Positions 1 through 8,673 of a stretch of 54,393 nucleotides of DNA are shown in pieces. The DNA is taken from the NCBI GenBank assembly GCA_038253945.1, contig JBBSGR010000016.1:1-54393 (forward strand). The letters are read 5' to 3'. This stretch comes from JBBRYW01 sp038253945. GTDB taxonomy: Bacteria > Actinomycetota > Thermoleophilia > Gaiellales > Gaiellaceae. Positions within the stretch are counted from its first letter, which is position 1. Every line of letters starts with the position of its first letter. Under the pieces are notes generated by a model. It saw nothing but the letters and a program-made list of their open reading frames with translations. It searched no databases and was not told the DNA's origin. The position numbers and the translations under genes were made by a program.

Positions 1-507
<507 letters not shown>

Positions 508-647
508 GAAGTGTTGTCACATCGGCCATGAATCGGCCGGCTTGACAGCCTTTCAGGATGAGCTTGTGCTCAAAGTCATGACCCTTGCGGGCATGACGAG
601 GTATTGATGCCTCGCGCTTCCAACGAGGGAAGCCCGAGGTCTCGACG

Positions 648-674
648 TTTCACGCTGTTGAGTTTTCAAAGACC
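648..674 (-). promoter_or_regulatory. rRNA leader boxA-like antitermination element
   Basis: Read on the minus strand, GGTCTTTGAAAACTCAACAG lies about 150 nt upstream of the 16S 5' end. The TTTGAAAACT core matches the element common in leaders of bacterial rRNA operons, where NusB/S10-type antitermination acts. The assignment rests on motif and position. Confidence 0.6.
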
Positions 675-691
675 GGTGCCGCGACTGCCGT

Positions 692-719
692 AAAAAAGCC
701 TCCGACTCGCGCCAGAGGC
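692..719 (-). terminator. Intrinsic terminator downstream of tyrS
   Basis: On the minus strand GCCTC, a 12-nt spacer and GAGGC are followed directly by TTTTTT (complement at 692-697). It lies about 125 bp after the tyrS stop and before the rRNA leader element, so it probably ends the tyrS transcript. The stem is short, so strength is uncertain. Confidence 0.5.
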
Positions 720-737
720 CCCAGAAGCTCGGAAAAC

Positions 738-767
738 ATCGTATCCGAATCCTTCGAAGGCTCTCCA
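738..767 (-). promoter_or_regulatory. Possible rRNA promoter
   Basis: On the minus strand TGGAGA (762-767) and TACGAT (738-743) are separated by 18 bp. The -10 is reasonable and the -35 matches four of six consensus bases. The start would lie upstream of the T-run hairpin at 692-719, which would then sit inside the leader; that conflict keeps confidence low. Confidence 0.25.
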
Positions 768-842
768 GTGTCGAGTTGCGGAACTTCCGACGTGCAGCCT
801 TGTCCAGGCGGCCCGAGAATGATAGCAGTGGCCGGGGGGGTG

Positions 843-1997
843 TCAAGCGGCGCGGAACCGCATGAAACGGCGTTTTCCGGCCTGCACGACGGCACCGGCG
901 AGCCGCGTTCGCGGAACGTCCAGATCGCGGACGACGGCGCCGTCGACGCGGACGCCGCCCTGCGCGATCAGCCGCCTCGCTTCGCTCGTGGAGGAGAGGC
1001 CGACGCTCCCGGCAAGCAGGGCCGGCAGATGGATTGGATCACCTGGCGGCAGGTCTGCTTCGGGCACCTCCTCGGGCGCCTCGCCGCGGCGCACGACGCG
1101 GGTGAAGTGCTCCTCGGCTCGGCGGGCGGCTTCCTTCCCGTAAGCGCGTGTGACGATGAAACGAGCCAGCCTGAGCTTCGATTCGAGGGGAGCGCCGGCG
1201 CTGCCCGGATCCTCGTCTGTCTCGAGGACGAGGCGGTACCACTGCTGCAGGAGGGAGTCCGGGATGCTCATCGCCTTGCCGAACTGCTCCTCGGGCGCCT
1301 CGAGGAGCCCGATGTAGTTCCCGCGCGAGGCGCTCATTCCGGCCCCGTCCCAGCTATCGAGGTAGTTCACCGTCAGCGCGACCTGAGGCTCGAGCCCGTA
1401 TGCCTCCATCACATCACGACCCATCAGCAGGTTGTAGAGCTGGTCCGTGCCCCCGAGCTCGACATCAGCCTCGACCGCGACCGAGTCGTACCCCTGCATC
1501 AGCGGGTAGAGAAGCTCGGAGATCGAGATCGGCGCTTTCGCGGCGAACCGCCTGGCGAAGTCCTCACGCTCGAGCAGTCGAGCGACCGTCGCTGTTCGCG
1601 CGATCCTCACGATCTCGGCGTAGTCGAGCCCGCCGAGCCACTCGCTGTTGAAGCGCACCTCCGTGCGCTCGGGGTCGATGATCGTCGAGGCCTGCTCGAA
1701 GAAGCGCGCCGCGTTCCGGTCGATCTCTTCCGGCTCCAGGATCGGACGGAGGGCCGAGCGGCCGGACGGATCGCCGATCCGTGTCGTGTAATCGCCGACG
1801 ATCAGAACGCCCACATGGCCGGCCTGCTGGAAGGCGGCCAGGCGCTGCAGGGGCACGCCGTTCCCGAGCGTCACGTGCGGCGCCGTGACGTCGATGCCGA
1901 ACTTCACTCGCAGCGGCCGGCCAAGCGCAAGCTTCCGCTCCAGTTCCCCCGCAGGCAACACGTTCGCCGCGTTTCGGGTCAGCTCGTCGAGGGCCAC
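843..1997 (-). CDS. tyrS: Tyrosyl-tRNA synthetase with degenerate signature motifs
   Basis: The 384-residue protein aligns along its length with class I TyrRS of the TyrZ-like type: the N-terminal nucleotide-binding fold, the conserved IGDPSGR segment (about 74-80), GGTDQ with NLLMGR (182-194), and a C-terminal S4-type RNA-binding domain (about 330-384). It would charge tRNA-Tyr with tyrosine in the cytoplasm. The usual HIGH motif reads HVTLGN (41-46) and the KMSKS loop reads GMSAS (220-224), so both loop lysines and the first HIGH histidine are absent; the nucleotide sequence confirms this. It lies directly upstream of the rRNA operon on the same strand. Family assignment is firm; full catalytic competence is not. 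Confidence 0.9.
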   Translation of the reverse strand: MALDELTRNAANVLPAGELERKLALGRPLRVKFGIDVTAPHVTLGNGVPLQRLAAFQQAGHVGVLIVGDYTTRIGDPSGRSALRPILEPEEIDRNAARFFEQASTIIDPERTEVRFNSEWLGGLDYAEIVRIARTATVARLLEREDFARRFAAKAPISISELLYPLMQGYDSVAVEADVELGGTDQLYNLLMGRDVMEAYGLEPQVALTVNYLDSWDGAGMSASRGNYIGLLEAPEEQFGKAMSIPDSLLQQWYRLVLETDEDPGSAGAPLESKLRLARFIVTRAYGKEAARRAEEHFTRVVRRGEAPEEVPEADLPPGDPIHLPALLAGSVGLSSTSEARRLIAQGGVRVDGAVVRDLDVPRTRLAGAVVQAGKRRFMRFRAA

Positions 1998-2086
1998 GGG
2001 AAGCGAGTGTAACCACGCCCATCGAGCCCATTCCGGAGCACGAGAGCCGGGTCGGCCAGCCGAGCCCCTTGACCTCTTGCTTCAGG

Positions 2087-2836
2087 TCAGAAGTAGTACG
2101 GCAAGAGGTTCTGGGCGCCCAGGGCGTACCAGAGACCGAAGAGCAGGCTCAAGATTCCGAGGGCGGGCGCGACCCGGTTGAACGATCGCTGCACCGGCGC
2201 GCTCGTCAGCGTCAGCCCGAAGCCGGTGGAGAGAATCGCCATCGAGACCGCGGTGAAGAACGCGAAGAGCGCGAGCGCGGCGACGGCGACCAGATGGCTG
2301 TGGATCGTCGCGAGCAGGAGCACGCCGACGCCTGCACTGCCGCCCATCCCGTGGACGAGGCCGATGCCGTAGGCCCCGAGGCGGGTCCGGACCGGCCGCG
2401 CATAGCCGTGAGCGTGCTGGGGGGGCGACGCGTGGTCGTGGACGTGGGCGTGCCTGTTTCCGCCGTGCTCGTGGAGATGAACATGGAAGATCCCTCGCCG
2501 CCAGCGCACGAGCAGCCAGACGGCGAGCGCCATGATCACGAGCCCGATCGTCGTCTCGGCGCCCTGCTGCACCCGCTCCGGCAGGTACGCCTTGAACAGG
2601 ACGATCGGCAAGCCGAAGACGAAGAGGGAGGTCGCGTGCCCGAGACCCCAGGCGAAGCCGAGTGCTCCCGCTCGCCGCGCTCGCCGCTCTCTTCCGGAGG
2701 CGACGAGCGTGCTCACCGCGGCGAGGTGATCGGGGTCGGTCGCGTGCCGGAGCCCGAGCAGGACCGCGACGCCGATCACCACGAGCAGCGTCGTGCCGTC
2801 CGAGAGCGATGCCATCCAGTGATCGAGTCCGAACAT
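2087..2836 (-). CDS. NicO/HoxN-type nickel/cobalt membrane transporter
   Basis: A 249-residue polytopic membrane protein with the NicO/HoxN signature LGLRHATDPDHL (about 27-38) in the first segment, later GLGHATS (64-70) and VHGMGGSAG, and a His-rich cytoplasmic or periplasmic loop (HVHLHEHGG... HAHVHDHA, about 117-141). Members move Ni2+ or Co2+ across the membrane. It is the last gene of the DUF4331-TPR-NicO-NicO set, 12 bp after the preceding gene. The first protein of the pair has a signal sequence and periplasmic domain; this one does not. Transport direction cannot be read from sequence. Confidence 0.85.
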   Translation of the reverse strand: MFGLDHWMASLSDGTTLLVVIGVAVLLGLRHATDPDHLAAVSTLVASGRERRARRAGALGFAWGLGHATSLFVFGLPIVLFKAYLPERVQQGAETTIGLVIMALAVWLLVRWRRGIFHVHLHEHGGNRHAHVHDHASPPQHAHGYARPVRTRLGAYGIGLVHGMGGSAGVGVLLLATIHSHLVAVAALALFAFFTAVSMAILSTGFGLTLTSAPVQRSFNRVAPALGILSLLFGLWYALGAQNLLPYYF

Positions 2837-2848
2837 CCGCCGCTCCTC

Positions 2849-4285
2849 TCAGGTTACTCTCGGGATCGCGCGGACCGTCATGGCAACGCCGAGCGCGAGC
2901 ACGATGAGGGCGCTGACCGCCGGAAGTAGACGGACGAGCCCGTGGTCGAAATCGACGCGGTTGAAGACGCGCTTGGCCGAGACGGCCAGAAGACCAATGC
3001 CCGTCATTGCTGCGGCCAGGCCGATGCTGAAGGCCAGGATGAGAACGAGCCCGTAACCGACACGGTGCAGAGCGATCGCAGCAAGCAGGACCACGAGCGC
3101 CGTCGGGCACGGGATGATGCCGCCCGAGATACCGACGCCGAGGAGCCCCCGCAGGCGGAGCGACTCGTGCTCGTGCTCGTGGTGGTGGTGGTCGTGGCCC
3201 TCGCCCTGTCCGTGATGGTGGTCGTGGTGCTGGTGATGCCCGTGGCCGGCGCCGTTACCGCCGCCTCGCCAGTCACGGATTCGCCAGCGCAGGATCGCGA
3301 GCCCGACGGTCACGATCATCAGCGCAGATACGAGGTTGAGCCACGGGTAGAGCTGCTCGGGAACGACGAACTGCGACAGGCTCAGCGTGATCAGGCCGAG
3401 CGCGAACACGCCGATCGTGTGCGTCACCGTGACCGTCAGGCCGAGCAGGACCGCCTGCCGCGGAGTCCCACGCGTGCCGACGAGGTACGCGGCGACGATC
3501 GATTTGCCGTGACCGGGGCTGAAGGCGTGCGCCGCGCCCCAGAAGAACGCGATCAGGAGCGAGAGCAGGATGAAGCCGGCGCCCAGATTCCGGTGGGCGA
3601 TCAGAGAAGCGAAGCCGCCGTCACCGGTCGAGCGGACGGCGACCCGGCGATCCAGCTCGGACTGCGGGGTGAGCGCCGGCGCCACACCGGCTCCGGCTCC
3701 CGCCGAGACCGCCGCAGTTGCGAGCCCGACGTCGAGCGGGCTCTTCAGCAAATCCTTCGGGTAGGCCCGGAGCTGATCGCTCGCCGTGTGCGAGGGCACG
3801 CTCGAGGACGACAGCCGAGCGCCACGATCGGCCTGGAGGACGATCTCTTTCCAACCGATGCGGTCCCGAAAGTTCCGGTCGCGGTACTCGAGCCGAACCC
3901 GGGCGCCCCGGTTGACCGCGCCGCCGTCGAGCAGTACCTCGAGCCGGGTCGTCCTGAGCCCGGCGACGCCCGGCGGAAAGGCCAGCTCGGACCGGCGAGG
4001 AACGAGAGGGCGGAGCGCCCCACCGAGCCGGAGATCGACGCCGGCCGCGATCTTGCGGGCGAGCCGCCTCGCGTACGCCGCACGGCCCACCCGCTCGACG
4101 TCGCCCTTCGCCTGGAACGTCGGGATCTCCGCGAGGTCGAGGACGTAGAGGACGTAGACGTGCGTCGCGGAAACGTGGATCTCGCTGTAGCGGTTCGTCG
4201 TGAAGTTGCCGAGCGGGTGAGCGACGGCCGCCGAAGGCGCGACGAGCGCCACCAGCGCGGCCGTGACGGCGAGCGCTCCCCTCAT
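2849..4285 (-). CDS. NicO-family metal transporter with periplasmic N-domain
   Basis: A 478-residue protein with a signal peptide (residues 1-22, ending ...AVAHPLGN). An extracytoplasmic beta-rich domain (about 23-215) opens with HPLGNFTTNRYS, a start seen in other long NicO proteins. A membrane NicO domain (about 230-478) contains HAFSPGHGKS and a long His loop (GHGHHQHHDHHH, then HHHHEHEHE, about 345-370), typical of nickel/cobalt exporters such as RcnA. Its ATG overlaps the stop of the TPR gene by four bases, so the two are probably translationally coupled. Likely role: Ni/Co movement at the cytoplasmic membrane, with the loop binding metal. Confidence 0.82.
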   Translation of the reverse strand: MRGALAVTAALVALVAPSAAVAHPLGNFTTNRYSEIHVSATHVYVLYVLDLAEIPTFQAKGDVERVGRAAYARRLARKIAAGVDLRLGGALRPLVPRRSELAFPPGVAGLRTTRLEVLLDGGAVNRGARVRLEYRDRNFRDRIGWKEIVLQADRGARLSSSSVPSHTASDQLRAYPKDLLKSPLDVGLATAAVSAGAGAGVAPALTPQSELDRRVAVRSTGDGGFASLIAHRNLGAGFILLSLLIAFFWGAAHAFSPGHGKSIVAAYLVGTRGTPRQAVLLGLTVTVTHTIGVFALGLITLSLSQFVVPEQLYPWLNLVSALMIVTVGLAILRWRIRDWRGGGNGAGHGHHQHHDHHHGQGEGHDHHHHEHEHESLRLRGLLGVGISGGIIPCPTALVVLLAAIALHRVGYGLVLILAFSIGLAAAMTGIGLLAVSAKRVFNRVDFDHGLVRLLPAVSALIVLALGVAMTVRAIPRVT

Positions 4286-5601
4286 CGTGCGTACCTCCTG
4301 GCGACGGGGGCCCAGATCAGCGAGAAGTGCGCGTTCTGGTGGAGCGAGCGGCGCAGCCAGGAACGCGCGGCGGAGCGATTGCCGAGGCAGCGCTCGATCA
4401 TGCCTCGATGAAAGTACTTGAGCGCGTCGCGCGTGCCAAGTCGGAGGGCGCGCACCGAGTAGTGCCGCGCCTCGCCGCAGTGACCGTTTCGCGCGAGCGT
4501 CCAGGCCAGCACGTCGTCGCCGTCGATGCTCGGCCGGTCGCGGTACGAGACCCGGGCGAGCTCGAGCGCCGCGGGAAGTCGGATCCCGTGATCGACGTCG
4601 AAGAGGGCGAGCTCGAGGTCGGTCTTGACGCCGTTCGCGCGCAGGAGACGCGCGATCACGTCCATCAGCGCGTACTGGCGCTCCGCCTGGGCGCGGCGGC
4701 CGGAGACCCGCAGAAGATCCCCCAGCGTCGTGACGAACTGCGGCAGCGGCGTCCGGTTGACGGCGCGCTGCTCGAGTGCGATCGCTCGCGGAAAGTGGCC
4801 GCGCGCGGCTTCCACCTGCGCGAGCGCGTCGAGCCCGTAGACGTAGCCCGGGAAGATCGCAAGCGCGCGCCGGTACTGGAGCGCGGCCGCGTCGATCCTT
4901 CCGATCGACCAGTAGAGCTTGCCGAGCTGTACGCTCGTCCAGGCGTACGGCTCCCGCTCGAAGTTGCTCTCGGCGACGGCTCGCTGCATCATCTCGATCG
5001 CCGTCCGGGGATGCCCGAGCAGCTCGCGTGCGTAGGAGATTCGGGCGTAGGCGGGGAGCCCGGGCTCGACTCGAACCATCGCGTCGAACGCCCGGAAGGC
5101 CTCTGGATATCGGCCAAGCTCCAGGAGAGCGTCGCCGACGATGCCCCAGTTTCGACCCGAGCGGGGAGCGCCCGCCAGAGTACGACGGCCGAGGATGAGC
5201 GCGTCGCGGAAGCGGTGCCGGGAGAGCGAGAGCGATCCCAGTCCGGCAGTCGCGAGATTGTCTCCCGGCGAGAGCGCAAGCGCCCGCTGCAGCACGCCCT
5301 GGGCCTTCGGGTAGTAGCTTGGATCGGCGATCTCGCGGGCCCGCTGCAGGTACGCGAACCCGAGCGAGTCGAGCGCGCGAACGTCCTCGCCGTTTCGCCG
5401 CAGAGCCTGCTGAAGCGCTGCAATCAGGCTTGGCGTGTCCTTGCCCGCGAGCGAGACGGGCGCGCGCTCGGGAAAGAGGACGTCAGCCTGGCTGCTCGGA
5501 GGCGCGGGCTTCGCCTCGTGAGGGGGGGCGAACGCCCCACCGAGCAGGAAGACGGTGGCGGCCATCGCCGCCACCGTCCCCCCCAGTGCGATTCGTCGCA
5601 T
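4282..5601 (-). CDS. TPR-repeat protein with N-terminal membrane/signal segment
   Basis: About 439 residues from the chosen ATG, whose product begins MRRIALGG followed by a hydrophobic stretch (signal peptide or anchor). Upstream in-frame sequence is Arg/Ser-rich and overlaps the DUF4331 gene, so the longer reading was rejected. The rest is helical TPR-like repeats with recurrent A-L-G-Y and P-G motifs (for example LDSLGFAYLQRA, NWGIVGDALLELGRYPEA, AALQYRRALAIFPG). It lies between the DUF4331 and NicO genes (22 bp from the former, 4-bp overlap with the latter), so it probably scaffolds an extracytoplasmic complex with them. No catalytic motif is seen. Confidence 0.75.
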   Translation of the reverse strand: MRRIALGGTVAAMAATVFLLGGAFAPPHEAKPAPPSSQADVLFPERAPVSLAGKDTPSLIAALQQALRRNGEDVRALDSLGFAYLQRAREIADPSYYPKAQGVLQRALALSPGDNLATAGLGSLSLSRHRFRDALILGRRTLAGAPRSGRNWGIVGDALLELGRYPEAFRAFDAMVRVEPGLPAYARISYARELLGHPRTAIEMMQRAVAESNFEREPYAWTSVQLGKLYWSIGRIDAAALQYRRALAIFPGYVYGLDALAQVEAARGHFPRAIALEQRAVNRTPLPQFVTTLGDLLRVSGRRAQAERQYALMDVIARLLRANGVKTDLELALFDVDHGIRLPAALELARVSYRDRPSIDGDDVLAWTLARNGHCGEARHYSVRALRLGTRDALKYFHRGMIERCLGNRSAARSWLRRSLHQNAHFSLIWAPVARRYAR

Positions 5602-5623
5602 CACTTCTGGGCCTGCGACCTCA

Positions 5624-7153
5624 TCAGCTCCCCGGTGCGGCCGGCGTGGCAGTTCGATTGAAGTGCACACGGTTACGGCCGTCCGACGGCGTCGCGAGGA
5701 ACGGGAACGTGTTCGGCAGTGCTGCGTCGTCCACGTTGATTCCGTCACCTGCGCGATTGGTGATGTAGAACGGTCCGCCGACGACTCGAGTCGCGATGTC
5801 GGTGACATCGTCCCTCGGCCGCCGACCGTTCGGGTAGCCGAACGCATCCCCGGCGAGCCCGCCCAGCCGCTTCTGACTCGCGACGACGGGAGGCGTGCCG
5901 GGCGTCGCCAGATTGAGCCGCAGCCAGTCGCCCGTGAGCGGACCGGTGGGGCTGTACTTGGCGAACGCGTTCACCAGGTCGGTTCGATTGTTCGCATTGC
6001 ACCCGGCGACCTGGTCCGGGGCCAGGAAGAGCGGCACGCATCCCGGCGGTCCTCCGAATCGAAGCTGGAGTGCCGTCGCGAAGCGCGGGCTCAGGACGTA
6101 CTGGGCGAACTGACCGTCCTGTGCGGGGGTCAATGCGTTCCAGCGGTCCTTGTCCACCGTGCCGATGACGAGCTCGTTCACGAGCGGGTTCGCCAGGCGA
6201 TTCGTCTGGGCGAAGCCGCCCGATCCCCGGCCGTTCCCCGCACCATCCGAGGACGCTGTGAACTTGCTCACGTTGGCATAGGCCCCGATCGCCTTGCTCG
6301 AATCCGGTGTCAGGTAGCTGGCCGGAACCTCGAGTGCGATCGTGCTCACGTTGAAGCCCGAAAGCGTGTCAACGCCGAACGCGTTCGCGTTGTCGTTGGC
6401 GTCCTCCGGTGCCGTGAGAAGCGGCGGTGTCCGAGCGAAGTTCAGGGTGTCGAACGCCCCGCCCAGGTCGATGTAGAACGGATCCTGCCTTGCACCGGCG
6501 AAGACACGCACGCCAGCAGGCAGACTCGGCTCGGCCGAGTTCGAGCTGCCGTAGATGCCCTGCGCCGCGAGCGACGGGTAGTCGGGCATCGTCAACGGTC
6601 CGACGTTCGAGGGAACCGCGATCAGATCGTTCGCCAGCAGTCCCGGCTTTCCGATCGGCTGATCCGGTCGGGTGAACATCCGCACCGTGTAGCGCTGGCG
6701 CAGACCGAGTCCCTCGGACCCCGCCCCGTCGAGCTTCGTGATCGGCGGCAGAGCGGCGTACGAGAGCGGAAGCCCGAGGTCGCGTGTGACGCCTCGAATC
6801 TCCGTCCTGAAGTTGACCTCGAACCGGACGTCGGTGATCCCGTCCTGGTTGTTGTCGATGTTGAACGCGTAGGTGGCGTTGGGGTCGAAGTTGTAGTAGT
6901 TCGGCCCCGCGCCCGGCTCCGACAGCGGGTTGACGTTCATGATGAGGTCGACCTTGTCAGTGTTGCCGGGCTCGTAGCTCCGGAACATGAAGAAGTCGGT
7001 GAGATCCTCAGCAGGCGACATCGAGATGAGCGGAGCCTCCCTGTGGCTCGCCGCGCTCGCGCTCTGCGGGCCCGACCCGCGCACCAGCCCGAATGCGAGA
7101 GCCAGCACGCCCGCGGCCAACGCGAGTGTGACGACTAGGGTCTTTCGTCCCAT
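5624..7153 (-). CDS. DUF4331 secreted protein
   Basis: 509 residues from an ATG with a strong AAGGAGGA ribosome site (7159-7166); longer in-frame starts lack one. Residues 1-35 form a signal peptide ending near SASAASHREAP. The mature part starts with ASHREAPLIS and DLTDFFMFRSYE, hallmarks of the DUF4331 family, followed by beta-rich segments and NxDDAALP... near the C-terminus. The family has no assigned biochemical function. It is first in an operon with a TPR protein and two Ni/Co transporters, and a divergent ECF sigma/anti-sigma pair lies upstream, suggesting an exported, stress- or metal-controlled product. That link is inference. Confidence 0.85.
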   Translation of the reverse strand: MGRKTLVVTLALAAGVLALAFGLVRGSGPQSASAASHREAPLISMSPAEDLTDFFMFRSYEPGNTDKVDLIMNVNPLSEPGAGPNYYNFDPNATYAFNIDNNQDGITDVRFEVNFRTEIRGVTRDLGLPLSYAALPPITKLDGAGSEGLGLRQRYTVRMFTRPDQPIGKPGLLANDLIAVPSNVGPLTMPDYPSLAAQGIYGSSNSAEPSLPAGVRVFAGARQDPFYIDLGGAFDTLNFARTPPLLTAPEDANDNANAFGVDTLSGFNVSTIALEVPASYLTPDSSKAIGAYANVSKFTASSDGAGNGRGSGGFAQTNRLANPLVNELVIGTVDKDRWNALTPAQDGQFAQYVLSPRFATALQLRFGGPPGCVPLFLAPDQVAGCNANNRTDLVNAFAKYSPTGPLTGDWLRLNLATPGTPPVVASQKRLGGLAGDAFGYPNGRRPRDDVTDIATRVVGGPFYITNRAGDGINVDDAALPNTFPFLATPSDGRNRVHFNRTATPAAPGS

Positions 7154-7210
7154 GTAGTTCCTCCTTGCAGTGTGGGAACGCGACTTGTTCGGCCGTCCCC
7201 CGCTTTCGGT

Positions 7211-7226
7211 TCGATTCGTGAATCGA
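7211..7226. promoter_or_regulatory. Palindromic operator candidate between DUF4331 and sigma genes
   Basis: TCGATTC-GT-GAATCGA has two perfect 7-bp arms and lies in the 118-bp divergent interval, about 60 bp before the DUF4331 start and 46 bp before the sigma start. The position suits a dimeric regulator acting on both promoters. A GGGAAC...CGTC arrangement resembling an ECF promoter (7174-7197, plus strand) is nearby, but its spacer is short at 14 bp. Confidence 0.4.
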
Positions 7227-7271
7227 GGTTCTAGGCACGAACCGCATCCGCGCTGAGGGCGAAGGACCTGC

Positions 7272-7928
7272 ATGAGCCAACGGAGGACTCGTCGGGTGTT
7301 AGCGTTCACACCGCGCCCACGTGCGCGTCCAACGATGCGCCACGACTTCGCCCATCTCTCCGACGAGGCCCTGATCGCTCTCGTCGAGCGGGCCGAGGAG
7401 GGCGCTCTCGCCGAGCTCTACGACCGGTTCGGCCGACCAGCGTTCAGCCTCGCATTCCGCATGCTGCGCGACCATGCCCTCGCCGAGGACGCGGTCCAGG
7501 AGGCATTCCTCACCGTCTGGCGGAACGCGTCGAAGTTCGTCCCCGAACGCTCGAAGGCGAGCACGTGGGTCCTGACGATGGTTCACCACCGAGCCGTGGA
7601 TCTCGTGCGGCGCGAGGAGCGCCGCAGGGCCGACTCGCTCGAGGGCGTACCCGAGGGCGCCGACGACAGCACCGAGGACACCGTCTGGCTTCGGTTCGAG
7701 CGGGAGCGCGTCCAGGCCGCCCTTCGCACCTTGCCGGACCAGCAGCGAGAAGCAATCGAGCTCGCCTACTACGGTGGCTTTACCCAAGCCCAGCTAGCCG
7801 ACCGGCTGGGCGAGCCACTCGGCACCATCAAGAGCAGGATGTTCACGGGACTCTCCCGCCTGCGCGAGGTTCTCGTGCAGCCGAACTCAGAGCAGGAGCT
7901 ATGGAACAAGTCGCCCTCCACGAGTTGA
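7272..7928 (+). CDS. ECF-family RNA polymerase sigma factor (SigK-like)
   Basis: 218 residues. Region 2 has LYDRFGRPAFSLAFRML...DAVQEAFLTVW, and region 4 has LPDQQREAIELAYYGGFTQAQLADRLGEPLGTIKSRM, the helix-turn-helix that reads -35 elements. AAGGA five bases before the first ATG supports this start over an internal ATG at 7335. It overlaps the following gene by 28 bp; that gene encodes an RskA-type anti-sigma, the standard partner arrangement. The pair probably controls itself and the divergent DUF4331/NicO operon. Confidence 0.93.
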   Translation: MSQRRTRRVLAFTPRPRARPTMRHDFAHLSDEALIALVERAEEGALAELYDRFGRPAFSLAFRMLRDHALAEDAVQEAFLTVWRNASKFVPERSKASTWVLTMVHHRAVDLVRREERRRADSLEGVPEGADDSTEDTVWLRFERERVQAALRTLPDQQREAIELAYYGGFTQAQLADRLGEPLGTIKSRMFTGLSRLREVLVQPNSEQELWNKSPSTS

Positions 7929-8584
7929 CCGCCGCGTACGCGCTCGACGCGCTCGACGCGGATGAGCGACGCGAGTACGAGAATCACCTGCGCCGCTGCG
8001 AGCGCTGCCGCGGGGATCTCCGCTCGCTGCAGGAGGCTGCAGCCATGCTGGCCTTCGCGACCGAGCCCGTCGCTCCGCCGGCGTCGCTCCGGGACCGGAT
8101 CGTGGCGCGTGCGACGAGCGAGGGCCGCAAGGTTGTGCCGCTCCGTCCTCGCTGGGTGTATTCACTCTCGGGTCCGGTGGCCGCCGTAGCCGCGTGCGCC
8201 GCGATCGGGCTCGGACTCTGGGCAACCTCGCTCTCGCACTCACTCGACCAGGAACGTCGCAAGACGGCCGTCATCGACGAGGGCGCTCGCGTCGTCGCGC
8301 TCAAGGGAACCCGGGGTCGCCTCTTCGTCTCCTCGAGCGGAAAGGCCTCCCTCGTCCTGGCGAAGGTTCCACCGGCCGGGAAGAGCGAGACGTACGAGGT
8401 CTGGGTCGTCAAGGCCTCGGGCTCGAAGCCCGTGCGTGCAGGACTCTTCTCGGGCGGCAGGAAGCGCGAGATCGTCTCCGTCGACGAGCGAGTGCCGCAC
8501 GGCGGCAAGGTCATGGTGACCCGCGAGCGCTCGGGCGGGGTCGACGCCCCGCAGAGCAAGCCGCTCTTCAGCGCCCAGGCGTAG
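7901..8584 (+). CDS. RskA-type anti-sigma factor
   Basis: 227 residues from the ATG inside the end of the sigma gene. The N-terminal zinc-associated anti-sigma domain carries HLRRCERC (H29, C33, C36). One membrane span follows (about 86-108, with VAAVAACAAIGLG). The exported part is an RskA-like domain with YEVWVVKASGSKPV and a predicted beta fold. Such proteins hold the cognate ECF sigma at the membrane until proteolysis. The inducing signal is unknown; the neighbouring operon suggests envelope or metal stress. Confidence 0.88.
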   Translation: MEQVALHELTAAYALDALDADERREYENHLRRCERCRGDLRSLQEAAAMLAFATEPVAPPASLRDRIVARATSEGRKVVPLRPRWVYSLSGPVAAVAACAAIGLGLWATSLSHSLDQERRKTAVIDEGARVVALKGTRGRLFVSSSGKASLVLAKVPPAGKSETYEVWVVKASGSKPVRAGLFSGGRKREIVSVDERVPHGGKVMVTRERSGGVDAPQSKPLFSAQA

Positions 8585-8673
8585 GCGCCGCTTGCGGCGC
8601 CGACACTCAGGACGTGCGGCAGCGGCTGCGCTTGCGCTGCCGCTCGGAGAGCTCGCGGGCTTTGCCCGTGAGC
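8584..8673. repeat. Three consecutive GC-rich hairpins
   Basis: GGCGCCGC-TT-GCGGCGCC (8584-8601) is a perfect 8-bp stem starting in the anti-sigma stop codon. GCGGCAGCG...CGCTGCCGC follows (8616-8643), then GCTCGCGGGC-TTT-GCCCGTGAGC (8651-8673). They may terminate the sigma/anti-sigma transcript, but no T-run follows, and they resemble extragenic palindromes elsewhere in the window. Confidence 0.6.

Noticed and set aside
541..550. TTGACA on the plus strand upstream of 16S
   Set aside because: It is on the wrong strand for the rRNA gene and no plus-strand gene follows it.
768..2012. Long plus-strand ORF antisense to tyrS
   Set aside because: Low-complexity Arg/Ala/Gly translation typical of high-GC shadows; tyrS on the other strand has a full family match.
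1998..2086. T-box or other riboswitch before tyrS
   Set aside because: Only 89 bp separate it from the next gene, and no T-box core or specifier loop was recognised.
2071..2088. GACCT/AGGTC hairpin at the end of the NicO operon
   Set aside because: The stem is 5 bp, overlaps the stop codon and has no T-run; too weak to call a terminator.
2942..4411. 489-codon plus-strand ORF opposite the NicO gene
   Set aside because: Arg/Asp-rich translation with a run of Val from the complement of the His loop; no motif.
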